In this document: positions 26,530-36,180 of the stretch, one piece after another
How positions within the stretch are numbered: the first letter of the stretch is position 1
Layout of the letters: every line of letters begins with the position of its first letter
DNA from: Methylobacter marinus A45
GTDB taxonomy: Bacteria; Pseudomonadota; Gammaproteobacteria; Methylococcales; Methylomonadaceae
Direction: 5' to 3'
Assembly (NCBI RefSeq): GCF_000383855.1
Contig: NZ_KB912877.1
Coordinates: forward strand, 750,465 to 814,464
Length of the DNA stretch: 64,000 nt
Notes under the pieces: model-generated
Databases searched by the model: none
What the model saw: only the letters and a program-made list of their open reading frames with translations
Told to the model about the DNA's origin: nothing
Position numbers and translations under genes: made by a program

Positions 26530-28284
26530 ATGGACATTATCTTCAAAGAATACGCCCGGGTCGTCTGGCAGAAAAAATGGTTTTTCCTGTTGGCCCTGTT
26601 CGCCTTGACCTGCGCGGTCGTGCTGGATTTATCGGCGCCCCTTTATTATAAAAATATCGCCAACGGGCTGGCGGCGCCTTACTCCGATGCAACCCTGGCC
26701 CTGCTGCTGGACAACCTGAAGACGATTATGGTGATTTACGCCGGCGTCTGGCTGTCATGGCGCCTGCTGGAAGTCGCGATTGTGCCGCTCGACGGCGGCG
26801 GCGTCAATCTGCTGGAAAAACGCTGCTTCGAGGTGCTGAAAAAACAGAAATACGCTTTTTTCGAGAACAGCTTTTCAGGCAGCCTGATCAAGCAGGCCAA
26901 CCGCTTCTCGCGGTCTTTTGAAATCATCATGGACTGGTTCCTGTTCCAGTTCTTCATGAATATCGTCGCGGTCGTGATCTCGTTCGCGATCTTCTTCCGG
27001 CAGCAACCCCGATTCGCGTTTTATTTCCTGATCTGGGTGGTGCTGTTCATCACCTGGAACATCGCCTATTCGATCTGGAAACTGCGCTTCGACAAGGCCG
27101 TGGCCCAGGCCGACTCCAAAGTCGGCGGCACCTATTCCGACGCCATCGGCAATATCTTCATCGTCAAAAGCTTCGCCCTGGAAGCCCAGGAACAGGACCA
27201 GGTCAACCGGGCCTCGGATGTTGTCTACCGCAAAAAGAAAATCGCCTGGCTACTGATGTTCATCTCCTTTGCCGTGCAAGGCCTGATGACTTTCGCCATC
27301 GAGCTGCTGCTGGTTTACCTGATGATCGGGAAATGGCAGACCGGCGACTTTCAGGTCGGCGAATTCGTGCTGTTTCAATCGATCATGCTCATGCTGATCC
27401 AGCGTTTGTGGGAGTTCGGGCGCAATTTCCGCAATTTTTTCACGGCCCTGGCCGATGCCACCGAAATGACCGAGGTGTTCAGGCTGCGGGACTTTGAAAC
27501 CGATGCCGACGATGCCCGCCCGCTGAAGATCACTAAAGGCGCCATCCGCTTCGACAACATCGACTTCAGCTATAATCCGTCGAATGCCGAACAGTCCAAG
27601 CTGTTCGAGCACTTTTCGCTGTCCATCAAGGCCGGCGAAAAAGTCGCGCTGGTCGGCCCGTCCGGTTCCGGCAAATCCTCATTGACCAAACTGCTGTTTC
27701 GCTTTCTCGACCCGCAGCAGGGCAGTCTGTTTTTCGACGACATGCCGGCCAAGACCTTCACCCTGGCGGCTTTGCGCCGGCAGATCTCGATGGTCCCGCA
27801 ACAGCCGGAGCTGTTCCACCGCTCGGTGCGGGACAATATCACGCTGGGCGCCGATATCCCGGAAGCACGGCTGATCGATGCCGCGCGCAAGTCGCGCTGC
27901 CAGGAATTCATTGAAAAGCTCCCGGAACAGTTCGACACGCTGGTCGGCGAGCGCGGCGTCAAACTGTCCGGCGGCGAAAGACAGCGCATCGCCGTGGCCC
28001 GCGCCTTTCTGGAAAATGCCCCCATCGTCGTGCTGGACGAAGCCACCAGCGCGCTCGATTCACTGACCGAAAAACAGATCCAGGTGGCTATTTTTGAGCT
28101 GATCAAGGACAAGACCGCCATCGTGATCGCGCACCGGCTGTCCACGATATTGAACATGGACCGCATCATCGTGCTGGATAAAGGCCGCATCATCGAGCAA
28201 GGCACGCACCAGCAACTGCTTGACCGGAAGGGCAAGTATTACGCCATGTGGCAGCATCAGCGCGGGGATTTCCTGGGGGAATGA
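26530..28284 (+). CDS. ABC-type multidrug/lipid exporter, fused membrane and ATPase domains
   Basis: A 584-residue half-transporter with an N-terminal six-span ABC exporter domain (about 1-320) and a C-terminal nucleotide-binding domain. Motifs are Walker A GPSGSGKSS, Q-loop VPQQPELF, signature LSGGERQR, Walker B IVVLDEATSALD, and H-loop AHRLST. It should work as a homodimer in the inner membrane, exporting a lipid, peptide or drug; the substrate is not evident. ATG at 26530 lacks a clear RBS. No neighbouring gene suggests a cargo. Confidence 0.9.
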   Translation: MDIIFKEYARVVWQKKWFFLLALFALTCAVVLDLSAPLYYKNIANGLAAPYSDATLALLLDNLKTIMVIYAGVWLSWRLLEVAIVPLDGGGVNLLEKRCFEVLKKQKYAFFENSFSGSLIKQANRFSRSFEIIMDWFLFQFFMNIVAVVISFAIFFRQQPRFAFYFLIWVVLFITWNIAYSIWKLRFDKAVAQADSKVGGTYSDAIGNIFIVKSFALEAQEQDQVNRASDVVYRKKKIAWLLMFISFAVQGLMTFAIELLLVYLMIGKWQTGDFQVGEFVLFQSIMLMLIQRLWEFGRNFRNFFTALADATEMTEVFRLRDFETDADDARPLKITKGAIRFDNIDFSYNPSNAEQSKLFEHFSLSIKAGEKVALVGPSGSGKSSLTKLLFRFLDPQQGSLFFDDMPAKTFTLAALRRQISMVPQQPELFHRSVRDNITLGADIPEARLIDAARKSRCQEFIEKLPEQFDTLVGERGVKLSGGERQRIAVARAFLENAPIVVLDEATSALDSLTEKQIQVAIFELIKDKTAIVIAHRLSTILNMDRIIVLDKGRIIEQGTHQQLLDRKGKYYAMWQHQRGDFLGE

Positions 28285-28403
28285 TTGGCCGACACCTGCC
28301 GGCCTGGATTCATGTCGTGATCAAATTCCGGCGTGACCGTGCCGGGCATGAAAACCATGAACGGGATGCCCCAAGGCTACCTGAAAAATACAGTAGGGTA
28401 CGA

Positions 28404-28561
28404 GACTGTGAAAGTATTCAATTTAAAGGATTTAACCACGAAGGACACGAAGCACACGAAGTTTTAAGTTTTTGATTAAGTTAATTTTTTCTTCGTGTCC
28501 TTCGTGATCTTCGTGGTGAATAAGGCTTTTTATGACGTTTTTCACTAATTCTTTCACAGTC
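28404..28561. mobile_element. 158-bp MITE-like element, family A copy 3
   Basis: Ends are GACTGTGAAAG and CTTTCACAGTC. The left flank GTAGGGTACGA and the right flank TCGTACGCGATGCGTACCCTAC are halves of one palindrome, so the element has landed inside it. The 451-bp gap 28285-28735 contains nothing else I can support. Confidence 0.85.
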
Positions 28562-28735
28562 TCGTACGCGATGCGTACCCTACCAGATTTATGAATACCT
28601 CTGACGCCCTGTCGATCAGTGAATGACTTATTTTCATGGCGACGCATGTCTGAAGGTAATGTTTCCGACTAATGAATAAACGCTCTAACGGCAGCCGGAC
28701 GGAGCGGTTGCCCGTCCGAAATGTTTTGCGCGAAT

Positions 28736-30031
28736 TCAAGCCAGGAACAGCCCGGCGATTGCTTCCGGATTGGAAGGGAAATAAAAGTGCAGATAAGACG
28801 CTGTCGCCAAACCTAGCCGATAAACCGCTTCGCCGCCATGCCCGTTAACCGTTTGTGCCTGGGCGATAGCGGATAACGGCGTTTGCAAGGTCGAGTAATG
28901 AAAGGTATGACCGCGAACGATCTGTCCATCAAGCTCAGCCTGCTGCGAGCCGATCGCGGAAAGTTTCCCCTGCATGACGGCCACGCCCGGCATCACGCCC
29001 AGCATCTCGTGCCGCCGTCCTTCAACGTCCAGCAGCGCTTCCGTCAGATACATCATGCCGCCGCATTCGGCCAACAGCGGCTTTGCCTGGGCGATATGCG
29101 CCTGAATGTCCGCGCGCGGCCGGTTATTGCCCGCCAGGGTATCGGCGTAAAGTTCCGGATAACCGCCCGGCAGGTAAACCGCATCCGCGTCCGGCAATGC
29201 GTCATCGGCCAGCGGCGAAAAGAACTTCAGCCGGGCGCCCATATCGCGCAAACAATCGAGATTTTGCTGATACAGAAAGCAAAACGCCCGATCGCGCGCC
29301 ACGGCAATGGTTTTGCCCTGCAGCAAAGGCTCGGGCTTCGGCGAGCGGGCCGGCGCGGCGAACGCAATAGCGGGCGGCAACTTGGCCAGCCAGGTTTCGC
29401 CGATCGCATCGGCCAGTTGATCGAGGCGCCCGGCTATATCGGCAATTTCATCGGCCAGCTGCAAACCCAGATGGCGTCCCGGCAGACTGGCTTGCGGATT
29501 GCGCGGCAGACTGGCCAACTGTAGCCCCGCCGGCAAGCCAGTGCGCAACAGATCGGCATGGCGCGCCGACGCGACACGGTTGGCGACGGCTCCGGCAACC
29601 GTCAACGAGGGGCGGAATGTCGCCAGCCCATGCAGCACCGCCGCGAATGTCTGCGCCATCGCCGCCGCATCGATCACCGGCAAAACCGGCAGGCCAAATA
29701 ATTCGGCCAGATCGGCGCTGCTCGGCTCGCCATCGAACAAGCCCATGACGCCTTCCACCAGAATCAGATCGGATTCGGCCGCGGCGTCATAAAGCAATTG
29801 CCGGCAATGCTCGCTGCCCATGATCCAGCTGTCCAGATTGTAGACGGCCTGCCCCGAGGCCGCCGCCAGCAGTGTGGGATCGATAAAATCCGGCCCGGTT
29901 TTAAAACAGCGCACGCGCAAGCCGTTACGGCTGTGAAAACGCGCCAGCGCCGCAGTCACCGAGGTTTTGCCGTGCCCGGAAGCCGGGGCGGTTACCAGCA
30001 GCGCCGGGCAGCTTACGCTGTTAGTCTTCAT
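28736..30031 (-). CDS. cbiA: Cobyrinate a,c-diamide synthase
   Basis: A 431-residue ATP- and glutamine-dependent amidotransferase that amidates the a and c side chains of (cobalt-)cobyrinate. The N-terminus has a modified P-loop, [11 protein letters not shown], and [11 protein letters not shown]. The C-terminal class I glutaminase-like domain has the cysteine in [11 protein letters not shown] and a late His. ATG at 30031 overlaps the ferredoxin gene by 11 bp. I reject the upstream in-frame start at 30076 because it lies within that gene. It is the last gene of the cobalamin operon. Confidence 0.93.
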   Translation of the reverse strand: MKTNSVSCPALLVTAPASGHGKTSVTAALARFHSRNGLRVRCFKTGPDFIDPTLLAAASGQAVYNLDSWIMGSEHCRQLLYDAAAESDLILVEGVMGLFDGEPSSADLAELFGLPVLPVIDAAAMAQTFAAVLHGLATFRPSLTVAGAVANRVASARHADLLRTGLPAGLQLASLPRNPQASLPGRHLGLQLADEIADIAGRLDQLADAIGETWLAKLPPAIAFAAPARSPKPEPLLQGKTIAVARDRAFCFLYQQNLDCLRDMGARLKFFSPLADDALPDADAVYLPGGYPELYADTLAGNNRPRADIQAHIAQAKPLLAECGGMMYLTEALLDVEGRRHEMLGVMPGVAVMQGKLSAIGSQQAELDGQIVRGHTFHYSTLQTPLSAIAQAQTVNGHGGEAVYRLGLATASYLHFYFPSNPEAIAGLFLA

Positions 30032-30377
30032 GGCAGGCCGGCCCTTGATGGAAAACCAGCTCGGACACCGGTTCACCGCCGATCAGGTGTTGTTGAATTA
30101 TGCGCTCGAGATTGGCCTCGTTGACCTGGTAATACCAGACGCCGTCCGGCTGCACGCAGACGATCGGTCCCGCCTTGCAGGTGGCGAAACACGACACCCG
30201 GGTGCGCTTGACCCGCAACGCGCCCTGATCCAGTCCCGCGGCCTTGAATTTGGCGCCCAGGCTTTCGAACAGCGCTTGCGACTCGCCGTTCAGCGTGCAG
30301 CGCGGGCCGGTGCAAACCAGCAAATGGCGTTTGTAGTTGCCCATTTTGGGCTTTTCCGGCAGCACCGTATCATTCAT
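30021..30377 (-). CDS. Thioredoxin-like [2Fe-2S] ferredoxin (CbiW-like)
   Basis: A 118-residue thioredoxin-fold ferredoxin. Four cysteines fit the cluster pattern: CTGPRC and, about 35 residues later, CFATC with KAGP following. In other bacteria small ferredoxins of this kind sit inside cobalamin clusters, where electron transfer is needed for ring contraction or cobalt reduction. Its ATG at 30377 overlaps cobJ by 8 bp and its end overlaps cbiA by 11 bp, so it is fully embedded in the operon. The exact redox partner is unknown. Confidence 0.87.
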   Translation of the reverse strand: MNDTVLPEKPKMGNYKRHLLVCTGPRCTLNGESQALFESLGAKFKAAGLDQGALRVKRTRVSCFATCKAGPIVCVQPDGVWYYQVNEANLERIIQQHLIGGEPVSELVFHQGPACHED

Positions 30378-31749
30378 CGCTTGTCGCCTCTTCGGTTTCA
30401 ACGTCTTCAATGGGCGCAATGGCCCGACCATAGTGTTCGCAGGCGTCGCGATAAGCGTTCAGCGCGGCGGCATCGAAGGTCTCGCCTGCCTTGACCAGCA
30501 ACAGGGAAAACACCACCGCGCCGTGCCCGTCAACGAAATAGACGCCATGCTGTCTGTCGCCCTGGCTTAGAAACCAGGCGCTAACGATGCGCTGCCTGTC
30601 GACATGCAGATGGCAATGCTCGTTGGTCATATTCAGCCAGTCCCCGCGCCGGGTGAAGTCCCTGGCATCCAGCAGCAATTCGGCCACCGCGCCGGCCTCG
30701 CTGCGGATCACGGCCCGCAACCGCCCCCAGTCATTGGCGGCGTTCAGCACGGCATCGACCTGTTCCGCGTCAATCCGGCGCGCCAGCCGGTCACCCGCCT
30801 CGTCACCGGGCCGAGCCGCGGCAATGGCGGCCAGCATTTCATCCAGCGGCGCGTCGAAATGCGCGGCCGCCTCGCGCGGCGTGGCCGCCGGATTTTCGCG
30901 CAAATATTTGCGCACGCAGGCATGCCAGCCGGTCAGCCCCATGCTCAGCGAGCGGCCGGCCTGTTCGCCGGTTTTCGCGTCGCCGGTCAGGTTGTCGTAT
31001 TTGTTGGCATAGCCGCGCGGGGTGATCATGAGGCCCTCGCGGGCGAACGTGCTGCTGTTGCCGATCAGTACCGTGCACAGCATGCCGATCTCGCAATCGG
31101 CCATCTGCGCCAGCGTGGTCATCTGGATCGCCTGACGCTGGCGATAGCCGGACTTGATGATGGCGACCGGCGTTTCCGGGCTGCGATGCCGCAGCAGGAT
31201 GCGCTGCGCCTCGACAATCTGTCCGGTGCGCCGGCCGCTTTTGGGATTGTACAGCGCCACGACGAAATCGCCGCGCGCGGCCGCTTCCAGGCGCCGGGCG
31301 ATGGTCGGCCAGGGAGTGAGCAGATCCGACAGCGAGATCGAGCAAAAATCATGCGTCAGCGGTGCGCCGACCAGCGCGGCGCAGGCATTCAGGGCCGTGG
31401 CGCCGGGTATCACTTCCACGGTGATGCCGCTGTCCGGCGTCCAGCCGGCCTGCAGCAGCACTTCGTAAGTCGGCCCGGCCATGCCGTAAACGCCGATGTC
31501 GCCGGATGAAATCAAGGCCACGGTTTTGCCCAGCAAGGCCTGATCGTAGGCTTCGATGCAGCGGTCGATCTCTTCGGTCATGCCCTTGCGGATCACTTCC
31601 TTGCCCTCCAGCAGCTCCTGCACCAGTTTGATGTAAGTGGAATAGCCGATCACCACATCGGCCTCGGCGATGGCGGCACGGGCCCGGTAGGTCATGTGTT
31701 CCGGAGCGCCGGGGCCGAAGCCCACCAACAGAATTTTGCCTTTGTTCAT
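30370..31749 (-). CDS. cobJ: Precorrin-3B C17-methyltransferase fused to a ChuX/HutX-like haem-carrier domain
   Basis: 459 residues, much longer than the usual 240-260. Residues 1-245 are a normal CobJ/Cbi[55 protein letters not shown], and [11 protein letters not shown]. The remaining 200 resemble ChuX/HutX haem-utilisation proteins: a small helical start ([24 protein letters not shown]), a W-G strand, then RGDWLN, CHLHVD and an IVSAWFLSQ strand followed by a D-G hairpin. The methyltransferase drives ring contraction on the way to the corrin. The added domain may hold a tetrapyrrole; this is inference. It overlaps its upstream neighbour by 4 bp (ATGA). Confidence 0.88.
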   Translation of the reverse strand: MNKGKILLVGFGPGAPEHMTYRARAAIAEADVVIGYSTYIKLVQELLEGKEVIRKGMTEEIDRCIEAYDQALLGKTVALISSGDIGVYGMAGPTYEVLLQAGWTPDSGITVEVIPGATALNACAALVGAPLTHDFCSISLSDLLTPWPTIARRLEAAARGDFVVALYNPKSGRRTGQIVEAQRILLRHRSPETPVAIIKSGYRQRQAIQMTTLAQMADCEIGMLCTVLIGNSSTFAREGLMITPRGYANKYDNLTGDAKTGEQAGRSLSMGLTGWHACVRKYLRENPAATPREAAAHFDAPLDEMLAAIAAARPGDEAGDRLARRIDAEQVDAVLNAANDWGRLRAVIRSEAGAVAELLLDARDFTRRGDWLNMTNEHCHLHVDRQRIVSAWFLSQGDRQHGVYFVDGHGAVVFSLLLVKAGETFDAAALNAYRDACEHYGRAIAPIEDVETEEATSDE

Positions 31750-32150
31750 GCGTTGTTCTCTTTCATGCTTGCGATTGAAACCGTGGCGTTCTTGCCATCC
31801 TCGCCGCGGTATTTGTGTTTTTCCAGCCGCAGCGCGCGCATGTCGGCGCCTGCCGCCAGCAATGCCGCCGCCTCCGCGACGGCCGGCGTGCCCATATACT
31901 TGCGCACGGTTTCGGAAGGATTGGGTACCGGCACCTGCGCCAGTTGCTGCGCGGTAAAAAAATACAGCGGCCAGGCGCGTTCGGCAGCCAGTTGCAGGAT
32001 GGCCGCCTCGTCGTTTTTCCTGTCGATGCTGGCGGCGCCCGCGACGGCGGATTGATCCAGTCCGGCCAGGGCCAGCGCCTGTTCGACGGCCGCGCGCAGG
32101 GTCGCTAAAGACGTGTTGCGGTCACAGCCGAGTCCCAGCATGACTTTCAT
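31746..32150 (-). CDS. cobE: Cobalamin biosynthesis protein CobE / CbiG C-terminal domain
   Basis: 134 residues beginning MKVMLGLGCDRNTSLATLR, the signature of the CbiG C-terminal domain (CobE). It also has ASIDRKNDEAAIL and a helical end. In many bacteria this is fused to CbiG; here it is a separate gene directly downstream, starting at 32150 with a one-base overlap (TGATG). A longer frame to 32327 lies inside cbiG and is rejected. It acts around lactone opening of cobalt-precorrin-5A, together with CbiG. Confidence 0.87.
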   Translation of the reverse strand: MKVMLGLGCDRNTSLATLRAAVEQALALAGLDQSAVAGAASIDRKNDEAAILQLAAERAWPLYFFTAQQLAQVPVPNPSETVRKYMGTPAVAEAAALLAAGADMRALRLEKHKYRGEDGKNATVSIASMKENNA

Positions 32151-32896
32151 CAGTCCTGCCCCAGCGGCGGCCGGTAGACCACCAAACGTTCGGCCAGCTG
32201 CTGCCACTGTTCCGAGGGAATGTCTCGGCGGGTCACCCAGAGCACGGCTTTGAACCGGGACAAATCCACCGCCTCGAAACGTTCGAACAGATGAATATTG
32301 GCCGGCAGCGGCGTGGGCCGCGTCCACCAGTTTTTGGCCCCCGCTTCCTGCACGAAAGCGATGGGTTCTTCGTTGACCACGTGCGCCGAGACGCGGGTGA
32401 TGTTGAGCTTCGGCGCCTCGACCTGCCAGCCCAGCTCGCGTCCGAGAATATCCACCGGGATGGTCTTGCCGACATCCGAGGCCGTGGTCAGCACCGCTTC
32501 GGCGCCCAGCAACGCGGCCACCTGCTCGGCAAAGGCATTGGCGCCGCCGACGTGGCCGGACAATACCGGAATCGCATAGCGCGCGGCATCGTCGACGACC
32601 ACGACGCCGGGGTCTTCGTCCTTGGATTTCAGATGCGGGGCGATCAGCCGCACCACGGCGCCGAGCGAGATAAACAACACCAGCTGGTCGTAGCGCGCGA
32701 ACAGACCGCCCATATTGGCGCTCAGCGCGCCGGGCAGCACTTCGACAGGATTGCCGAGGGCGGGCAGGCCATCCGCGAATTTTTCCGATACCGTCAGACA
32801 GGCATCGGGCAATTGAGCGGCCAGACGCAGGGCCTGGGATAAGCCGTGCTTGGTAATCGCGACCAGCGCGATACGGGGTTGTGAGGGAGTGGTCAT
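32150..32896 (-). CDS. cbiG: Cobalt-precorrin-5A hydrolase CbiG, N-terminal and central domains
   Basis: 248 residues. Features are IALVAITKHGLSQALRLA at the start, the strand LVLFISLGAVVRLIAPHLKSKDEDPGVVVVDD, and SGHVGGANAFAEQVA, all typical of CbiG. The C-terminal domain is split off as the next gene. The enzyme opens the delta-lactone of cobalt-precorrin-5A with loss of a two-carbon unit, a step of the anaerobic (early cobalt) pathway. It overlaps cobI by 4 bp. Confidence 0.92.
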   Translation of the reverse strand: MTTPSQPRIALVAITKHGLSQALRLAAQLPDACLTVSEKFADGLPALGNPVEVLPGALSANMGGLFARYDQLVLFISLGAVVRLIAPHLKSKDEDPGVVVVDDAARYAIPVLSGHVGGANAFAEQVAALLGAEAVLTTASDVGKTIPVDILGRELGWQVEAPKLNITRVSAHVVNEEPIAFVQEAGAKNWWTRPTPLPANIHLFERFEAVDLSRFKAVLWVTRRDIPSEQWQQLAERLVVYRPPLGQD

Positions 32897-33684
32897 TGAG
32901 CCTCTTCGGTGGGTTCGGATGTTTTTTTGCGGCAGCCGCGGATCATTTCGCCGCGCTGACGGCCCGGGTTGCGCACCAGCAGCAGGGACAGATAGTTGAC
33001 CTTCTGTCCGCGCAGTTGCAGCACGTCGCGTTCGATGCGCTCCTGCGGCGTGCCGGCCTTCTCGACAAAAGCGGTATCGGCCAATAGCGCCCGTCGTTCC
33101 AGCAGATCGAGAATATCATCCAGCAAAGGTTTTACCTTCAGCAGCACCAGCGTGTCGAAGTCATTGAGCAGACGTTCGATCATGGCGATGCCGTAACTGG
33201 CCGGAATAATCGCCACGGTTTCGTCGGTGTCGGCCAGCGGCATGGCCACGCGCGCGGCGGCGGCGTTAAACGACGGCACGCCGGGGATCGTTTCGATCAT
33301 GATGCTTTCGTCCAGCGCGCGCACGGTGCGGGCCAGATGGCCGAAGGTCGAATAGGTGGAGGCGTCGCCCTCGACCAGAAACAGCACGTCCTGACCGGCA
33401 TGCAGATGAGTCAGCACCGTTTCGGCGGCACGCAGCCAGTAGCCGGCCAGGATGCCGGCATCGTGGGTCATCGGGAAAATCAGCGGCGAATGCGCGTCAG
33501 GCAGCGTCAAGCCCGCGCGCAGGGCGATTTGCAGCGCATGGCTTTCGGCGTCCTTGCGCCGCACCGGGTAGGCCCAGTGCGCGTCGGTCCGCTGCAATAA
33601 GGCCCAGACGCGCCGGGTAATCAGGTCCGGATCGCCGGGACCGAGCGAGGCGCCGAACAGTCGGCCGGTTTTGGGGGTATTCAT
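32893..33684 (-). CDS. cobI: Precorrin-2 C20-methyltransferase
   Basis: A 263-residue SAM-dependent tetrapyrrole methylase. LFGASLGPGDPDLITRR is the N-terminal loop, VEGDASTYSTF the second conserved loop, IETIPGVPSFNAAAA the third. It methylates C20 of precorrin-2 or its cobalt form. I chose ATG at 33684 because the GTG at 33729 adds residues before the conserved first strand. An 87-bp gap to cobL is the largest inside the operon; no promoter or terminator is evident in it. Confidence 0.93.
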   Translation of the reverse strand: MNTPKTGRLFGASLGPGDPDLITRRVWALLQRTDAHWAYPVRRKDAESHALQIALRAGLTLPDAHSPLIFPMTHDAGILAGYWLRAAETVLTHLHAGQDVLFLVEGDASTYSTFGHLARTVRALDESIMIETIPGVPSFNAAAARVAMPLADTDETVAIIPASYGIAMIERLLNDFDTLVLLKVKPLLDDILDLLERRALLADTAFVEKAGTPQERIERDVLQLRGQKVNYLSLLLVRNPGRQRGEMIRGCRKKTSEPTEEAQ

Positions 33685-33771
33685 GTGTTTTGTTCCGAGG
33701 TTTGCTCGCTGGACTGAGCTATGGCGCACCTGCGCCGGCTTTGCGCACTGATTTTCAGGCGCATTAAATGA

Positions 33772-35070
33772 TTATGCATTGTCCGGGCCGCCCTCGCCGC
33801 GCTCGGCGCAGACAATCCAGATCGGGTTTTCCGCCTGCATGCGGTGCATGTCCAAAATGGGTTTGCTGCGCGCGGCTTGCAGCTGCAGCACATCCCATTG
33901 CGCGCCGGCCGCTTTCAGCGCTTCCACCGCTGTGGACAGATTTTCCAGAGTGGCGAAATTCATCACCAGCTGGCCGCCCGGGCGCAGCCTCCGCAGGCAC
34001 AGAGCGATCAGTTCGCGCAACTCGCCGCCGGAACCGCCGATGAACACCGCGTCCGGGTCGGGCCAGTTTTCCAGCCCGACCGGCGCGCGGCCATGCAGCA
34101 GCGTATAATTGCTGACCCGCAGACTGGCCCGGTTACTCAGGGCGATCTCGGCATCGGCCTCGTTCTTCTCGATGGCATAGACATGGCCCCGCGGGCACAA
34201 TCTGGCCGCCTCCAGCCCGACCGCGCCGGAACCGGCGCCGATGTCCCACACGATGCTGTCCGGCAATAAGGCCATCCGCGCCAGCGACACCGCCCGCACT
34301 TCGCGTTTGGTGATCAATCCCTTGTCGGGCTTGCGCTGGTTGAAACGCTCATCGGGCAGGCCGAACATGGCTTCGCGCGCGGCAGGCCGGCGGCGGCGCA
34401 ACAGGACGATATTGGGATCGGCGAAGCGGCGGCCGGCGGCCTCGTCGATCGCCAGCCAGTCGGTAATCCGCTCGCTGTCCCGCAGCAGGCATTCCGCCAC
34501 CGCCATTTCGAATTCGTCCGCCAGCGACTCGATCCGCAGCATGCGGGCGATACGGTCCGGGCTGTTTTCCGGGCTGGTGAAGACGGCCGTCAGATCGGAC
34601 TGGCGCAGCATGGTCAGCAACGGGTACAGGCCGTGGGCCGGCGTGGCGCCGATGCTCCACTCGCCGGCGTCGCGGTTGTGCACCGAGCCGATACGCACCG
34701 CCTGCCAGGGCAGTCCCAGCCGGGCACAGGCCAGCTGCAGCGTGGACAGATTGGGCGTTACCGCCACGCCTTCACGCCCGAGCTTACCGATCAGAAAACT
34801 GGCGATGCCGTGGCATAAGGGATCGCCGGTCGCCAGCACCACGACCTGTCCGCCGGCCTCGCGCGCCGCCTTTATCCACACGGGGACCTGCGGCAGATGG
34901 CCGGTCAGGTCCCGACGCTCGGCATCGGCGCTGATTTCATCGGCGAATAACGCTAGCGTGCGGCGGGCGCCAATCACCATGTCGGCGGCGCGCAGCTGCG
35001 CCAGCGCTTCCGGCGTTAAGCCGGCGACGCCGTTGTCCAATACGCCGATAATCCGGCAAGGGTGGGTCAT
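33772..35070 (-). CDS. cobL: Precorrin-6Y C5,15-methyltransferase (decarboxylating), CbiE-CbiT fusion
   Basis: 432 residues with two enzymes. Residues 1-205 form the CbiE-type methylase (IIGVLDNGVAGL, VVLATGDPLCHGIASFL). The C-terminal part is the CbiT-type methylase/decarboxylase with GLITKREVRA, IVWDIGAGSGAVGLEAARL and DAVFIGGSGGELREL. It methylates C5 and C15 and removes the C12 acetate carboxyl. ATG at 35070 follows AAGGAG by 9 nt and abuts the cbiD stop. An ATG at 35079 is too close to that RBS. Confidence 0.94.
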   Translation of the reverse strand: MTHPCRIIGVLDNGVAGLTPEALAQLRAADMVIGARRTLALFADEISADAERRDLTGHLPQVPVWIKAAREAGGQVVVLATGDPLCHGIASFLIGKLGREGVAVTPNLSTLQLACARLGLPWQAVRIGSVHNRDAGEWSIGATPAHGLYPLLTMLRQSDLTAVFTSPENSPDRIARMLRIESLADEFEMAVAECLLRDSERITDWLAIDEAAGRRFADPNIVLLRRRRPAAREAMFGLPDERFNQRKPDKGLITKREVRAVSLARMALLPDSIVWDIGAGSGAVGLEAARLCPRGHVYAIEKNEADAEIALSNRASLRVSNYTLLHGRAPVGLENWPDPDAVFIGGSGGELRELIALCLRRLRPGGQLVMNFATLENLSTAVEALKAAGAQWDVLQLQAARSKPILDMHRMQAENPIWIVCAERGEGGPDNA

Positions 35071-35071
35071 C

Positions 35072-36172
35072 TCAAACATCTCCTTCAACTTCGGCCAGTT
35101 TATTGCCGTCAAAGTCGCACATCAGCACCCGCAGGCGGAATTTGCCGGTGTAGCGTTGGCTCAAGGTGGCGATGACCCGCCGACCCAGGGCCGTATAAAA
35201 TTCGCCAATCAGCCCCAGCGCTTCCATGCGCTCGCTGGCGTAGCGGGCCATTTCCGACTGGCGGATGTCGGCGCAGACTTCCGCGGGCGCGCCGGTTTCG
35301 GCGGCAAGTTCCGCCAGTAATTCGGTGTCCACGGCGCTGCGGTTGGCGTGCGTGATGGTTTCGCCCTGGGCGATCTTGGTCAGCTTGCCGACCATGCCGC
35401 CGATCACTATCTGCCGGATTCCGCATGCAACGGCGGTATCGAGCGCGTATTTCAAAAAGTCGCCCATCTGCACGAAGCAGGCCGGCGCCAAATCGGGCAG
35501 TGCCTGCATGGCAAATTTTTCCGTGCGCCCGCCCGTGGTCAGCACCACGGTATCCCGGCCCTGGCTGGCGGCCACTTCGATGCCCTGGATGACACTGGCC
35601 CGGAACGCCGCCGTGGAATACGGATGGACAATGCCTGTGGTGCCGAGGATGGAAATGCCGCCGACAATGCCGAGACGGTAATTGAGCGTTTTTTTCGCCA
35701 TGTCCTCGCCGCCGGGCACGGAAATGGTCAGCTCAAGGCCCGCCCGCTCCAGCAAGGCGCCGGCCGCACTGCGCACATTGGCTTCGATGTTACGCCGCGG
35801 CACCGGATTGATGGCCGGCCCGCCTACCTCCAGGCCCAGGCCCTGCATAGTGATCGTGCCGACGCCTTCGCCGCCTTTCAGCAACACCACACCGGGCGCG
35901 TCCGGCAATAGCCGCACATCGGCGGTCAACGGCGCCTTGTCGGTGACATCGGGATCATCGCCGGCATCCTTGATAACGACAGCATGCGCCGCACTGCGGT
36001 CGCAGCGCCCGTCGCGGACTGCAAAGCGCACCCGCTGACCGTTGGGCAAATCGCAATCGACCGCCTCGGGCACCGCGCCGTCCACCAGGCCCAGCACCGC
36101 CGCCCGTGCCGCCGCCGCGGAACAGGCGCCGGTGGTGTAGCCCTTGCGGGTGCCTTTGGCCTTTTTTTCCAT
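35072..36172 (-). CDS. cbiD: Cobalt-precorrin-5B C1-methyltransferase
   Basis: 366 residues. The N-terminus KGYTTGACSAAAARAAVLGL is the CbiD signature, followed by LLKGGEGVGTITMQGLGLEVG, ISVPGGEDMAKKTLN and GTTGIVHPYSTAA. It methylates C1 during the anaerobic pathway. Presence of cbiD, cbiG and cbiX together indicates early cobalt insertion, although several other genes here are named from the aerobic pathway. Eight bases separate it from cobH. Confidence 0.95.
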   Translation of the reverse strand: MEKKAKGTRKGYTTGACSAAAARAAVLGLVDGAVPEAVDCDLPNGQRVRFAVRDGRCDRSAAHAVVIKDAGDDPDVTDKAPLTADVRLLPDAPGVVLLKGGEGVGTITMQGLGLEVGGPAINPVPRRNIEANVRSAAGALLERAGLELTISVPGGEDMAKKTLNYRLGIVGGISILGTTGIVHPYSTAAFRASVIQGIEVAASQGRDTVVLTTGGRTEKFAMQALPDLAPACFVQMGDFLKYALDTAVACGIRQIVIGGMVGKLTKIAQGETITHANRSAVDTELLAELAAETGAPAEVCADIRQSEMARYASERMEALGLIGEFYTALGRRVIATLSQRYTGKFRLRVLMCDFDGNKLAEVEGDV

Positions 36173-36180
36173 GCGCCAGA

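Noticed and set aside
31746-32327. Longer start for cobE at 32327
   Set aside because: The first 59 residues lie inside cbiG and are low-complexity; the conserved protein begins at the ATG at 32150.
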